A model generated the notes under the pieces. That model saw only the letters and a program-made list of their open reading frames with translations, did no database searches and had not been told where the DNA came from. From NCBI RefSeq assembly GCF_030811455.1, contig NZ_JAUSQU010000001.1, forward strand, positions 2,480,001-2,544,000: a DNA stretch of 64,000 nt, in the 5' to 3' direction. Source of the DNA: Streptosporangium lutulentum (lineage in GTDB: Bacteria; Actinomycetota; Actinomycetes; Streptosporangiales; Streptosporangiaceae). Below, in pieces: positions 16,656 to 26,014 of the stretch (the first letter of the stretch is position 1; each line of letters starts with the position of its first letter). A program made the position numbers and the translations under genes.

Positions 16656-17768
16656 ATGAACACGCCCCCCTCGCCACCTGGAGCGGAGCGGACCGACGGA
16701 TCATCCGTCCAGATCGGCGCTCTCGTTCCGCTGACCCGGCCCGGCTGGGTCGATGCGGGCCGACACCTGCTCGCCGGACTCGAGCTGGCCGTTCGCGACG
16801 TCAATGACGCCGGCGGGATCGCCGGAAGGCCACTCGAGCTGGTCGTCCGAGACACCGCGGCTGACCCGCAGAGGGCCGCGGCGGCCGTGGACGAATTGGC
16901 TCGCCTGGGCGTGGCCGCCGTGGCGGGGGAGTATCACAGCGTCGTCGCTCGCACCGCCGCCGCCAGGGCCGACGCCCTCGGCCTGCCGTTCCTCTGCTCG
17001 TCGGCGGTTCTCGACGAGCTCACCGAACAGCCGACGCGATGGGTCGCGCGCCTCGCCCCGGCGCAGTCCCACGGCTGGCAGATCTACGCGGACTTCCTCC
17101 TCGGCGCGGGGCACAGCCGAATCGCGGTAGCAGCCGATTCGAGTGTCTACTGGGCATCCGGGACCCGCATTCTGCGGGACCACCTCGCTCCACGCGGCGG
17201 CACCGTCATCGAACTCGACATGCGCGCGCTCACCCCCGCGGCGGTGTGCGACGAACTCGTCGGCAATCGCGCGACGGCCCTCCTTCTTCTGGTCGGCCAC
17301 CCGGAGCCGGCGGTGTCGATCGTCACGTCCGTCCGCCGCGACCGGCGCCTCGCCGAGATCACGATCGGTGCTCCGGCCGGGCAACCGGAGTCCGCCGAAT
17401 GGGCGAGGTCGCTGGGCGACGACGGCGCCGCGATCCCGTTCCTGCGCTACCTGCCCGAGCGCCTCGGCCCCCTCGGCGCACGAGTCGAGACGGCCCTCCG
17501 CGAGCGGCTGGCCGAAGAGCCCTCCTTCGTCGCCTTCGAGGGCTACGACACGATCACCGTTCTCGCCGACGTGCTGCGGTCTCACGGCGTGGACCGGGCG
17601 CGCATCGCCGAATCCTGGCCGCACGTCGCCGTCGAAGGCACCCGCGGGCGGATCCGGTTCTCCCGCACGCCAGGCATCAGCGTTTGGCAATGGGCTTGGC
17701 CGCCGATCCACGTCGCGGATCGAGATCCGGCGCAACCCGATCGCTTTCGGATCCTTCACGCCGGCTGA
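16656..17768 (+). CDS. Periplasmic-binding-protein-like protein without signal peptide
   Basis: A 370-residue protein of the Leu/Ile/Val-binding type I fold. Typical parts are VQIGALVPLTRPGWVDAG, LAVRDVNDAGGIAGRPLELVVRD and VAAVAGEYHSVVARTAAA in the first lobe and FVAFEGYDTITVLADVL in the second. Such proteins normally begin with a lipoprotein signal and sit beside ABC permeases. Here no signal peptide, lipobox or transporter gene is seen. Starting at ATG 16656 (GGGAG 10 bases upstream) gives a hydrophilic N-terminus; the upstream frame to 16446 is unlikely. It may be an intracellular ligand sensor. Confidence 0.7.
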   Translation: MNTPPSPPGAERTDGSSVQIGALVPLTRPGWVDAGRHLLAGLELAVRDVNDAGGIAGRPLELVVRDTAADPQRAAAAVDELARLGVAAVAGEYHSVVARTAAARADALGLPFLCSSAVLDELTEQPTRWVARLAPAQSHGWQIYADFLLGAGHSRIAVAADSSVYWASGTRILRDHLAPRGGTVIELDMRALTPAAVCDELVGNRATALLLLVGHPEPAVSIVTSVRRDRRLAEITIGAPAGQPESAEWARSLGDDGAAIPFLRYLPERLGPLGARVETALRERLAEEPSFVAFEGYDTITVLADVLRSHGVDRARIAESWPHVAVEGTRGRIRFSRTPGISVWQWAWPPIHVADRDPAQPDRFRILHAG

Positions 17769-17865
17769 GAGAGCACAGCGGTCCGACTGCCCGGAACCGG
17801 CCGGCGTTTCCTTGCCCGCCGTACGGGCAGGTCCGCCGTCAAGGGGATACGGGGACGGGGGTTTC

Positions 17866-18033
17866 ATGGCGCAGGTGTTCGACGCATCCGTCTACGGCCG
17901 CGCCATCGCCGACGTGGACGACGGCCTCGATGAGGTGACCACGATCGACGCTTCCACCACCGAGTGGGCCGACGGGCGCGGAATCCCGTTCACCGGCGCC
18001 GGTCGGGCGCACGTGCCGGCCCACCGTCCCTAA
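17866..18033 (+). CDS. 55-residue small protein next to HDO enzyme, unknown
   Basis: An ATG after a G-rich ribosome site opens a 55-codon frame ending 45 bases before the iron-enzyme gene. The product (MAQVFDASVYGRAIADVDDG and on) is acidic in its first half, contains DEVTTIDASTTEWADGRG, and ends in basic and proline residues (HVPAHRP). It has no cysteine, signal peptide or membrane segment. Its coding bias matches its neighbours (G/C at third positions). A role as a partner or substrate of the neighbouring enzyme is possible but unproven. Confidence 0.45.
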   Translation: MAQVFDASVYGRAIADVDDGLDEVTTIDASTTEWADGRGIPFTGAGRAHVPAHRP

Positions 18034-18078
18034 GCCCCCACCAGGCTTTACCGAGCCTTTCTCATCTGGGAGATCGTG

Positions 18079-19107
18079 ATGCAGCTGCCCGTGCCTCGAG
18101 GCCCTCTTACCGCCCTGCTCTTCGAAAGGCTGACCTGCCCGCCTCACGAGTTCGGCCGGTTGTCAGTGCCCGCCGGAAAACCGGTCCTGGAGGATGACGA
18201 TCTCCAACTGGCGCTGTTCGTCTGCTATGAGCTGCACTACCAGGGCTTCGACGAGGTAGACGATCAGTGGGAGTGGAACCCGTCGTTGCTGGCGGCCAGG
18301 CAGGTGCTGGAGCGGCGACTGGAGGACGGCCTCGCGCAGACCGTGGCGCGCCCGTTCCCGGTGCCGGCCGAGCGTCCGCTCCTCACGCTGCCCACGCGCA
18401 TGCGCCGCGCCCTGGTCGATCTGGTGGCCGCCGCCGCCGACGGCCCGTGCCTGTCGACTTTTATGGAAAGGAAAGCCGACCTGGAGCAGTTCCGGGAATT
18501 CGCTGCGCATCGGTCGATCTACCACCTGAAGGAAGGCGATCCGCACACCTGGGCGATTCCCCGGTTGCGCGGCCGTGCCAAAGCCGCCCTGGTGGAGATC
18601 CAGATCGATGAGTACGGCGGCGGCCGGCTGGAGCGAACGCACTCGGAGCTGTTTCGCGCCACCATGCGCGCTCTGGAGCTCGACGATGACTACGGCGCCT
18701 ACCTCGACCGGGTGCCGGCGATCACGCTGGCGCTCTCCAACGTCATGTCGCTGTTCGGGCTCCACCGGCGCCACCGCGGCGCCCTGCTGGGCCATCTGGC
18801 GGCACTCGAGATGACCTCCTCGATCCCCAACCGCCGCTGTTCCAGAGGGCTGCGGCGGCTGGGTGGGGACGCGACGGCCCGCCGCTTCTACGACGAGCAC
18901 GTGCGGGCCGACGCCGTCCACGAGCAGATCGCCGCCCACGACATGTGCGGCGGGTTCGCGCAGCAGTACCCCTCGCAGGCCGGTGACGTCCTCTACGGCG
19001 CCGCCTGCGCTCTGACCCTCGATCGGCTTTTCACCGAGCACGTCCTGCGGCGCTGGACCCGCGGGATCACCTCGCTACGCCAGGCGGACCTGGTGGGCAG
19101 TCGATGA
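18079..19107 (+). CDS. Iron-containing redox enzyme, haem-oxygenase-like fold (HDO type)
   Basis: A 342-residue protein of the haem-oxygenase-like di-iron or mono-iron oxidase/oxygenase group. Candidate metal ligands occur in three helices: E and H in CYELHYQGF (about residues 49-57), E and H in EIQIDEYGGGRLERTHSELF (about 175-194), and the D/H cluster in FYDEHVRADAVHEQIAAHD. Members of this superfamily oxidise amino acids or fatty acids, or act on arginine derivatives. GGGAG 6 bases upstream supports the ATG at 18079. The small ORF at 17866 lies immediately before it, so they may share a transcript. The reaction is unknown. Confidence 0.75.
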   Translation: MQLPVPRGPLTALLFERLTCPPHEFGRLSVPAGKPVLEDDDLQLALFVCYELHYQGFDEVDDQWEWNPSLLAARQVLERRLEDGLAQTVARPFPVPAERPLLTLPTRMRRALVDLVAAAADGPCLSTFMERKADLEQFREFAAHRSIYHLKEGDPHTWAIPRLRGRAKAALVEIQIDEYGGGRLERTHSELFRATMRALELDDDYGAYLDRVPAITLALSNVMSLFGLHRRHRGALLGHLAALEMTSSIPNRRCSRGLRRLGGDATARRFYDEHVRADAVHEQIAAHDMCGGFAQQYPSQAGDVLYGAACALTLDRLFTEHVLRRWTRGITSLRQADLVGSR

Positions 19108-19240
19108 TCGTCGTTCCCTTCGACGGTTCTACGGCCACCTGTCTTTTTCAGGCCTTCCCCTGGTCACCGGAGGCGACCGGCGTCGAATGAACGAGGTGAA
19201 AGGAGAGGGCCCCAGGCCCTTTTGCCGGGAGCCGGCAAGC

Positions 19241-19285
19241 CGTGGATCCCGGCCTCCGCGCTCCTTCAGGAGGCCGGGATCCACG
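19241..19285 (-). terminator. Strong hairpin after the catalase gene
   Basis: Two exact 17-bp complements (19241-19257 and 19269-19285) starting CGTGGATCCCGG surround an 11-base loop. It lies 12 bases past the katE stop, between convergent genes, so it may terminate both. Confidence 0.75.
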
Positions 19286-19296
19286 TTGGAAACGGG

Positions 19297-21594
19297 TCAG
19301 ACGAGGTCGGCCGCGGTGGGGAAACGTTCCCAGACCCGGTGCTGTCCCAGCAGCCGGACGACCTCCTCCAGCACCGCCTCGCCGCTGCCCGCGACGAGCA
19401 CGCCGGGCGCCGCCGTGTCGATCCCCGCGGCGGTGAGCGCCTGATCGGCGTCCGCCCAGCCACCGAGCGGCTTGGCGTGGCGGAACGCCTCGCTGAGCAT
19501 CAGCGGCACTCGCGGGTCGATGAGCGCTCCGGCGGGCGCGCCGTTGCCGGCCTTGGCGTCCCGGGCGCCGTAGGCGTCCTTGCCCGGCGCGGGTGCGCCG
19601 GCCAGCAGCAGGGCGTCGAACTCGACGGATCGTGCCGTGGCGAACGTGCGCTGCACGGTGACGGGGTCACCGCTGCCGGCTCCGAGCGTGCCGCCCGCCG
19701 GTGCGATGACCAGCGGCACCATGCCGCCGTCCAGGATCGCCTGGCGGACGGCGCGGACCGTCTCCAGGTCGCTGCGCTCGTCGGCGACGATGCCGATGAT
19801 CCGCCCCGTGGTGGGCCAGGTCCGCCCGAGTTGGGAGAGTGCGGGGCTGGGCTCGACCGCCGGCAGCGGCCCCGCCGGCTTGGGGGCCGGCAGGCCCAGG
19901 CCCTGGGCCACCTGCTCGCACAGATAGGGGTCGACCTCGGCGAGCACCCTCAGGGTGCGCTCCTTGATCGCCTGTTCGTAGACCTTGCCGAGTTCGAAGG
20001 TGTACGCGGCGATGACGTGTTCGCGTTCCACCGGGGTCAGGCTCAGCCAGAACTGGCGGGGCTGGCTGAAATGGTCGGCGAACGACGCCGGAGCCTCACG
20101 GACCTTCCCCGCGGCGGGCACCCGCACGGGCGTCTCCCGGTACCCGCCTTCCTGCTGCCCGGCGAAGAAGGGGCAGCCGCCGTCCAGCGAGTTGGGCTTG
20201 TAGGGCGCGACGCCGGAATGCACCGCCGTCTGGTGGAAGCCGTCACGCAGCATGTCGTTGACCGGGGCGTGGGTGCGGTTGATCGGGATCTGCGCGAAGT
20301 TGGGACCGCCCAGACGGGTGATCTGGGTGTCCAGATAGGAGAACAGGCGCCCCGCCAGCAACGGGTCGTCGGTGACGTCGATGCCGGGCACCAGGTGACC
20401 CGGGTGGAAGGCGACCTGTTCGGTCTCGGCGAAGTAGTTGACCGGGTTGGCGTTGAGGGTGAGCAGGCCGATCGGCTGGACCGGCGCCAGCTCCTCAGGC
20501 ACGATCTTCGTCGGGTCCAGCAGGTCGATGCCCTCGAAGGTCTGCTCGGGAGTGTCGGGAAAGACCTGGATGCCCAGCTCCCACTGCGGATAGGCGCCGG
20601 CTTCGATCGCGTCGGCGAGGTCACGCCGGTGGAAGTCCGGGTCCACGCCGTTGATCAACTGGGCCTCCTCCCACAGCAGCGAGTGCACCCCGGCCTTGGG
20701 CTTCCAGTGGAACTTCACCAGCGACGTCGCCCCCGCGGCGTCGACGAGCCGGAAGGTGTGGACCCCGAAGCCCTCCATCGTCCGATAGGAGCGGGGAATG
20801 CCGCGATCGGACATGTTCCACAAGGTGTGGTGGGTGGCCTCGGTGTGCAGGGAGACGAAGTCCCAGAACGTGTCGTGGGCGCTTTGGGCCTGGGGAATCT
20901 CCCGGTCCGGGTGTGGTTTGCCCGCGTGGATGACGTCGGGGAACTTGATCGCGTCCTGGATGAAGAACACCGGCATGTTGTTGCCCACCAGGTCGAAGAC
21001 GCCCTCGGCGGTGTAGAACTTCGTCGCGAAGCCCCGCGTGTCGCGCACCGTGTCGGCCGACCCTCGCGATCCCAGCACCGGCGAGAAACGCAGGAAGATC
21101 GGGGTTTCGGCGTCCTTGGCGAGGAATGCCGCCTTGGTCACCGTCGCGGCCGTGCCGTACGCGCGAAAGACGCCGTGCGCGGCGGCTCCGCGGGCGTGCA
21201 CGACGCGCTCGGGGATGCGCTCGTGGTCGAAATGCATGATCTTCTCGCGCAGGTGATGGTCCTGCAGCAGCACCGGTCCCCGGGGACCGGCCTTGAGCGA
21301 GTGATCGGTGTCCGCCAGTCGCAGGCCCTGGGCCGTCGTGAGGTACGGACCCGCCTGCGCCCGCGCCGTCGGCGGCGCGTCCACGGCCCGCCCCGTGGCG
21401 GTGAACGCCTCCGGACCGCTCTGATCGGGCTTGGGAGCCGGAGGCTCCCGGGGCTCGGTCGGCTCGTCCAGCGACGGCGATTCGCTGCCCGGTCGGCCGG
21501 GGATCGTGCCGGACGGTCCACCGCCTGATACGGCGTCGACCACCGTGTCGACGACCTTCTCGACCGTTTCCTTCATCGAGCGAGACTCTTCCAT
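19297..21594 (-). CDS. katE: Large-subunit clade 2 catalase (HPII type)
   Basis: A 765-residue haem catalase that breaks hydrogen peroxide down to water and oxygen. The distal His is in [17 protein letters not shown], the distal Asn in [13 protein letters not shown], and the proximal haem-ligand Tyr in [16 protein letters not shown]-terminal flavodoxin/DJ-1-like domain (about 600-765) and an N-terminal extension are typical of the clade. The ATG at 21594 has an AAGGGGG site in front; an 81-residue upstream extension is rejected. It is monocistronic and bounded by a strong terminator. Confidence 0.95.
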   Translation of the reverse strand: MEESRSMKETVEKVVDTVVDAVSGGGPSGTIPGRPGSESPSLDEPTEPREPPAPKPDQSGPEAFTATGRAVDAPPTARAQAGPYLTTAQGLRLADTDHSLKAGPRGPVLLQDHHLREKIMHFDHERIPERVVHARGAAAHGVFRAYGTAATVTKAAFLAKDAETPIFLRFSPVLGSRGSADTVRDTRGFATKFYTAEGVFDLVGNNMPVFFIQDAIKFPDVIHAGKPHPDREIPQAQSAHDTFWDFVSLHTEATHHTLWNMSDRGIPRSYRTMEGFGVHTFRLVDAAGATSLVKFHWKPKAGVHSLLWEEAQLINGVDPDFHRRDLADAIEAGAYPQWELGIQVFPDTPEQTFEGIDLLDPTKIVPEELAPVQPIGLLTLNANPVNYFAETEQVAFHPGHLVPGIDVTDDPLLAGRLFSYLDTQITRLGGPNFAQIPINRTHAPVNDMLRDGFHQTAVHSGVAPYKPNSLDGGCPFFAGQQEGGYRETPVRVPAAGKVREAPASFADHFSQPRQFWLSLTPVEREHVIAAYTFELGKVYEQAIKERTLRVLAEVDPYLCEQVAQGLGLPAPKPAGPLPAVEPSPALSQLGRTWPTTGRIIGIVADERSDLETVRAVRQAILDGGMVPLVIAPAGGTLGAGSGDPVTVQRTFATARSVEFDALLLAGAPAPGKDAYGARDAKAGNGAPAGALIDPRVPLMLSEAFRHAKPLGGWADADQALTAAGIDTAAPGVLVAGSGEAVLEEVVRLLGQHRVWERFPTAADLV

Positions 21595-22007
21595 CGTTTC
21601 CCCCTTGAGCTGTGGCGACAGCAGATCGTCACCGTTGTCGAGATCGAGTTCGGTCCTCAGCACGCCGGGGTGCCGGGAGCGCAAGGTCGAACCATCGGAA
21701 ACCGGCGGTGGCGCCGCGCCGTACCCTGTTTCGGCACGTGGCCGCGGGCCCGGCGCCCGCCGGAGGACGGAGGAGAGGCCGGTTTCGCTCGCGGACGACG
21801 GCCAGGACGTCGTCCGCGACCGAGGCGGCCGAGGCACGTCCGTCTCGCGCCCGCTACGCGCCCGGACAGCGCGACGGTCGCGCTCCTCGTACGATCAGTC
21901 GGTCTTCCCGGTCAGGACACGATCGGGAGTCCGGCCGAAGGTGTATCCGTCCCGACGGCGGGCACGGCCTGCGCACGCGGCGAAGCCACGCTCGCCACCC
22001 GCCGGCC

Positions 22008-22283
22008 TCAGCCCCGCCCCTTCTTCTCCGTGCCGTATCCGAACGTCTCCGCCACGTCCGCCATATCGATGAAGGTCCGCTCCGGCAGGGACCGGAGCGC
22101 GCCGATCACCGAATCGGGTGCGTCCCGCTCCTCGGCACGGGCCGGCAGGGTGGCGCGGCCGGCAGGGAGGACACCGGCGCCGCTGATCCATCTGGCCAGA
22201 TCACTGCGAGCCTCCGTGCCCTGCGCGCTGATGCCCTGCGGCGTACCCGGTTCGTGGACGGGCGTACGCGATGTGGATGCCAT
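22008..22283 (-). CDS. Small DUF2795-like protein
   Basis: A 91-residue protein whose C-terminal half (SVIGALRSLPERTFIDMADV, then AETFGYG) resembles the DUF2795 helical motif found in small actinobacterial proteins of unknown function. The N-terminal half is disordered, with Pro, Gly and Arg. An AAGG 5 bases upstream supports the ATG at 22283; starts at 22307 and 22331 are in frame. It lies upstream of katE on the same strand, 413 bp away. I infer family membership from the short motif only. Confidence 0.5.
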   Translation of the reverse strand: MASTSRTPVHEPGTPQGISAQGTEARSDLARWISGAGVLPAGRATLPARAEERDAPDSVIGALRSLPERTFIDMADVAETFGYGTEKKGRG

Positions 22284-22703
22284 ATCGTCCTTCTTCAATG
22301 TGATCATGGGTGTGGGATCCCGTCGCCTCACATACCTGGAATCTTCGTTCCGGTGGGTCCATGAGACGCGTGCGGGCGCTACGTGCCCAGTCGCGCCGTG
22401 TCTGGCACTTTCCAGCCTCTACGATCGGCGCTCCTTTCCGTGTGCCGCCCGGCCCGTACCCGCCTTATCGTGGGGAAACATCACATCGACGCCGGTTAGC
22501 GCTTTACCGATCGGTGATGAACAGGCAGGTCGGCCAAGCTCGGCGCCGTGGTCCGCCAGGCCCTGCGTTTCGAGGAGAATGATCGTGAGAATCAGCGCCA
22601 CTTATCGATCACGGGCTTTGTCGTGAATGCCCCCCGGGGAGCCGCGCTGATCGCTGTCCGTACAGGCGGCGCGACCGGGGAACGCGCGCCGACGCTCTGG
22701 CGG
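22284..22703. other. 420-bp stretch with no recognised gene
   Basis: Between the DUF2795-like gene and the XRE gene. Open frames are present but antisense or arginine-rich; I see no clear gene. It should contain the promoter of the DUF2795-like gene at its left end. Confidence 0.5.
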
Positions 22704-23585
22704 TCAGCGAGCGGGACGCGTGTGGCTTCGAGGCGCGCTTCGATCCGCCGTGCGGGAACGGCGAGGAGTGGATTCCTGCGGCAGCGACCCCAGCAGGGCG
22801 AGGGCGTCGGCGCTCGGCGAGCCCGGCTCGGCGCGGTAGACGACGAGCAGTTGCCCGTCGGCGCCGGTCACGGCGAACTTCTCGTAGCGCAGTTCGATGT
22901 CGCCGACGATCGGGTTGTGCAGGTGGTGCACACCACCGCCCGGATGCGGCTTGGCGTCGTGGCGCGACCAGAGCCGGCGGAACAGGTCGCTCTTCACCGA
23001 CAGCTCGCCGACCAGGTCGGTCAAGCGCGGGTCGTCGACGTCCGGACCGGCCATCGCCCGCAGGGCGGCGACCAGGCTGCCCACCCGGTTCTGCCAGCCG
23101 GGCAGAGACTCCTGCGCGGCGGGGTCGAGCAGCACCGAGCGAAGAACGTTGCCGCCCGGGGTGAAGACCGGCGACAACGCCACGGCGAGACGGTTGGCCG
23201 CCAGAACGTCCTGGAACGGCCCTTGGACGTAGGCGGGAGTGTTGTGCCAGGCATCAAGCAGAGCTTGCACACCTGGTCGGACCCGCGCCGGTCGCCGCCG
23301 AGGCCCCTGCGGGGTGCCGAGCGCGCGCAGGTGCGCGGTGGCGTCCTCGTCGAGGCCGAGCGCGCGGGCGATCGCATCGAGCACCTGGGGTGAGGGGCGC
23401 CGGTCGCGGCCCTGTTCGAGCCGGGTGTAGTACTCGGTGCTGACCCCGGCGAGCATGGCCAGTTCGTCCCGCCGCAGCCCCGGCACCCGCCGATGGCCGT
23501 TGTCGGGCAGCCCGACATCCTCGGGCCGGATCAGCTCGCGCCGGGCCCGCAGGTATTCGCCGATCAGGTTCACACTCTCGACCAT
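22704..23585 (-). CDS. XRE-type regulator with MmyB-like ligand domain
   Basis: A 293-residue regulator. The N-terminal helix-turn-helix is RDELAMLAGVSTEYYTRLEQ, typical of the actinobacterial group with GLRRDELA in front; the C-terminal two-thirds (about 100-260; WHNTPAYVQGPFQDVLAANRL, FRRLWSRHDAK) is the MmyB-like PAS-type domain that binds a ligand. It is divergent from a short-chain dehydrogenase (23678), with 92 bp between starts, and is very likely its regulator; this pairing is recurrent in actinomycetes. The start at ATG 23585 is chosen as the family norm. Confidence 0.9.
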   Translation of the reverse strand: MVESVNLIGEYLRARRELIRPEDVGLPDNGHRRVPGLRRDELAMLAGVSTEYYTRLEQGRDRRPSPQVLDAIARALGLDEDATAHLRALGTPQGPRRRPARVRPGVQALLDAWHNTPAYVQGPFQDVLAANRLAVALSPVFTPGGNVLRSVLLDPAAQESLPGWQNRVGSLVAALRAMAGPDVDDPRLTDLVGELSVKSDLFRRLWSRHDAKPHPGGGVHHLHNPIVGDIELRYEKFAVTGADGQLLVVYRAEPGSPSADALALLGSLPQESTPRRSRTADRSAPRSHTRPAR

Positions 23586-23677
23586 AAGCGAGGCGGGGTC
23601 CCTTCTGGGTAGCCCTGGCAGCACCCCTCTCACCAGGGGAATGGCTGATATGCCGGACCTTGGCGCACGCTTCCGGT

Positions 23678-24568
23678 ATGACTTCACGAACCTGGCTCAT
23701 CACCGGCGCGAACAGCGGTTTCGGCCGGCACCTCAGCGAGCGGCTCCTGTCTCGCGGCGACCGCGTCATCGGCACCTTCCGCGCTGACGGCAGCGTCGAG
23801 GATCTGTCGGCCCGCTGGCCGGACGCCTTCCGCGCGGCCCACCTCGACGTCACCGACCCGGCCGAGATCACCGCGGTGGTCGACGCGGCCTGGGCCGCCC
23901 TGACCCGGATCGACGTCGTGGTCAGCAATGCCGGGTACGGCCTGATGGGCGCGGCAGAGGAGTTGACCGACGAGCAGATGACGCACCAGATCGCGACCAA
24001 CCTGACCGGTTCGATCCGGCTGATCCGGGCCGCGTTGCCGCACCTGAGACGGCAGGGCGGCGGCCGGATCCTGCAACTGTCCTCGGTGGGCGGCCAGGTG
24101 GCGTGGCCGGGCGGGTCCCTCTACCACGCCACGAAGTGGGGCGTCGAAGGTTTCGCCGATGCGCTGGCGGGCGAGGTGGCCCCGTTCGGCATCGGCGTCA
24201 CCATCGTCGAGCCGGGCGGCGCCCGCACCAACTTCCGCTACGGCGGTTCGGTGCTGGCCGACCGCATCGAGGCCTACAACGCCACGCCCGTCGCGGGAAT
24301 CCGCCGCATCCTCACCGAACGCACGACCCAGGGCATAGGCGACCCGGCCCTGATGGCGGCTGCGATGATCGCCAGTGTCGACCAGGACCCGGCACCCCGC
24401 CGCCTGGTCCTGGGCAGCGACGCCTACCAGGCCATCGAAGGCGCGCTGAAGGCCCGGCTGGCCGATGTCCGCGGCCAGCGCGAGTCGGCGGAGGAGACGG
24501 ACGCCCCGCTGGAGGGCGTGACCACAGGCGGCCCGGCCGGCCTGGACGCCGGGAAACGCGACCGATAG
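23678..24568 (+). CDS. Short-chain dehydrogenase/reductase (SDR)
   Basis: A 296-residue classical SDR. The cofactor loop is ITGANSGFGRHLSERL, the NAG motif is VVSNAGYGLMG, and the catalytic residues are Ser in LQLSSVGGQ and the YxxxK pair in YHATKWGVEGF. Length and C-terminal extension fit the group that oxidises or reduces small alcohols and carbonyls. The basic residue in the first beta-alpha turn (FRADG) suggests NADPH use. It is divergent from, and probably repressed by, the XRE/MmyB protein. Confidence 0.92.
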   Translation: MTSRTWLITGANSGFGRHLSERLLSRGDRVIGTFRADGSVEDLSARWPDAFRAAHLDVTDPAEITAVVDAAWAALTRIDVVVSNAGYGLMGAAEELTDEQMTHQIATNLTGSIRLIRAALPHLRRQGGGRILQLSSVGGQVAWPGGSLYHATKWGVEGFADALAGEVAPFGIGVTIVEPGGARTNFRYGGSVLADRIEAYNATPVAGIRRILTERTTQGIGDPALMAAAMIASVDQDPAPRRLVLGSDAYQAIEGALKARLADVRGQRESAEETDAPLEGVTTGGPAGLDAGKRDR

Positions 24569-24742
24569 GTGCGGGCCGTGCGACCAGACACCCGGGGCAC
24601 CTGATACCGGCCACAGCCATCCGGCGTGGTCACTTATACTCCTGGCGGTTGTTGGAAAGCGTCTGGGTCCGCACATGGAATCGGACCCTGCGAAATGATG
24701 TCCAACAGCCGACACAACGCGGATAACAACCAGGAGTTGTTC

Positions 24743-25690
24743 ATGGAGCTGGACCTCGGTGCCATCAGGACGTTCCTCGCCGTGGTCGACGACGGGCATT
24801 TCACCGAGGCCGCCGCGCGCGTGGGCATGTCCCAGCAGGCCGTGTCCAAGCGCATCGCCAAACTGGAAGGCGACCTGGGAGTGCCTCTGCTGATCCGGTC
24901 CCGCACCGGGGTCAGGCCGACCACGGACGGCGAGGCGTTCCTCCCGCACGCCCGGGCGCTGATCAGCCTGGCCGACCAGGCCGCCGCGATGCTCCGAGCA
25001 CGCCGCCGCCCTCTGCGCGTCGACGTGCTCGGGCGCGATTCGGCCTCGATCGACATGGTCCGGGCTTTCTACGAAGACAGCGACGTCGACGTCGACATCG
25101 TCGTCTCCCGGGGCGCCGTCCCACGGGTGTCGGCGCTCACCGGCGGCTCGGTCGACGCGGCGTTCGGCCGCACCACGGGGGCCCTGCCGCCAGGAATCGC
25201 GCGCGTTCCGGCCTGCCTGGAACCGATCCCCATCCTGGTCGGCCGCCGGCACCGGCTCGCCAGGCGCAAGCGCGTACGGATGGAGGAGCTATCGGGCCTG
25301 ACGGCGTGGATGCCGGGCAACGCCGGCGACAGCGAGTGGGCGGACTACTACCGCCTCCTCAGCGCCGAGTTCGGCGTCCAGATCGACAGTTCCGGCCCGT
25401 TCTTCGGTCGTGACCACATCATGGAGAGAGTCGCGGCCTCGCCGGATCTCATCACGTTCGGCAACAAGAGGCAGTACCCGGTCTCGCCCGACGTCGTCGA
25501 GATCACGATCACCGACCCCATGCCGGTGTATCCCTGGTTTTTGATGTGGCACGAGGCGAACCGCCACCCGTCGCTGCCGCTGCTCATCGCTCACATCAAG
25601 GACCGCTACCGGCCGTTCGCCGGCCCCGGTCGCTGGCTGCCCGACCCTGATCGCTCCCTCTTCCCGGCCGATCCCGAACCAGCCCTCTAG
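24743..25690 (+). CDS. LysR-family transcriptional regulator
   Basis: A 315-residue regulator with an N-terminal winged helix (FTEAAARVGMSQQAVSKRIAKLE) and a C-terminal effector domain with two lobes (starting near LRVDVLGRDSASID). AGGAG 7 bases upstream of ATG 24743 decides the start. No divergent target is adjacent: both neighbours run the same way, the SDR gene upstream and the kinase gene downstream. It may control either of these or a distant gene. Confidence 0.9.
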   Translation: MELDLGAIRTFLAVVDDGHFTEAAARVGMSQQAVSKRIAKLEGDLGVPLLIRSRTGVRPTTDGEAFLPHARALISLADQAAAMLRARRRPLRVDVLGRDSASIDMVRAFYEDSDVDVDIVVSRGAVPRVSALTGGSVDAAFGRTTGALPPGIARVPACLEPIPILVGRRHRLARRKRVRMEELSGLTAWMPGNAGDSEWADYYRLLSAEFGVQIDSSGPFFGRDHIMERVAASPDLITFGNKRQYPVSPDVVEITITDPMPVYPWFLMWHEANRHPSLPLLIAHIKDRYRPFAGPGRWLPDPDRSLFPADPEPAL

Positions 25691-26014
25691 CGCTGTCATC
25701 ACCTGCGGGCGGCACTGCCCCACATGCGCCGCCGCCGTGGACACCTGATGGCCGTCACCTCCATGGGCGGGCTCATGACCGTGCCCGGCATGTCCGCCTA
25801 CTGCGGCAGCCCGCTCCGCCCCGGCGAGCGCGGTTCGCTCGGAATCGCCCGTCTCCGCGGACGCGGAAGGCGACAAGCGCCACGCTCCGGAGCCGAACAT
25901 GATCGTGTTCGGCTAGGGTGGAGGTATGTTTTGACGCCTGCCCGGAAGTCGGGCACCCCCGTGACCTCCTTCGTACCCCGAACAGACCCGGAACCCACGA
26001 AGGAGACACCCGAC
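25691..26014. other. 324-bp intergenic region upstream of the aminoglycoside-kinase-like gene
   Basis: The region holds a perfect 9-bp-armed inverted repeat (25891-25914) and a possible promoter after it; no gene is supportable. Confidence 0.5.
25891..25914. promoter_or_regulatory. 9-bp inverted repeat, operator or attenuator candidate
   Basis: AGCCGAACA and TGTTCGGCT surround TGATCG. It lies 101 bp upstream of the kinase-like gene. It could be a binding site, or an RNA hairpin for the LysR transcript end; the sequence alone cannot tell. Confidence 0.35.

Noticed and set aside
18079..19107. Reading the HDO enzyme as a true haem oxygenase
   Set aside because: The proximal-His arrangement of haem oxygenase is not seen; the E/H and D/H clusters fit the non-haem iron group better.
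19222..21528. 768-codon open frame on the plus strand opposite katE
   Set aside because: It mirrors the catalase gene in GC-rich DNA, has shadow-type composition (Arg, Gly, Asp, Val) and no domain.
23684..25252. 522-codon minus-strand frame across the SDR and LysR genes
   Set aside because: It covers two clear plus-strand genes; composition is that of an antisense frame.
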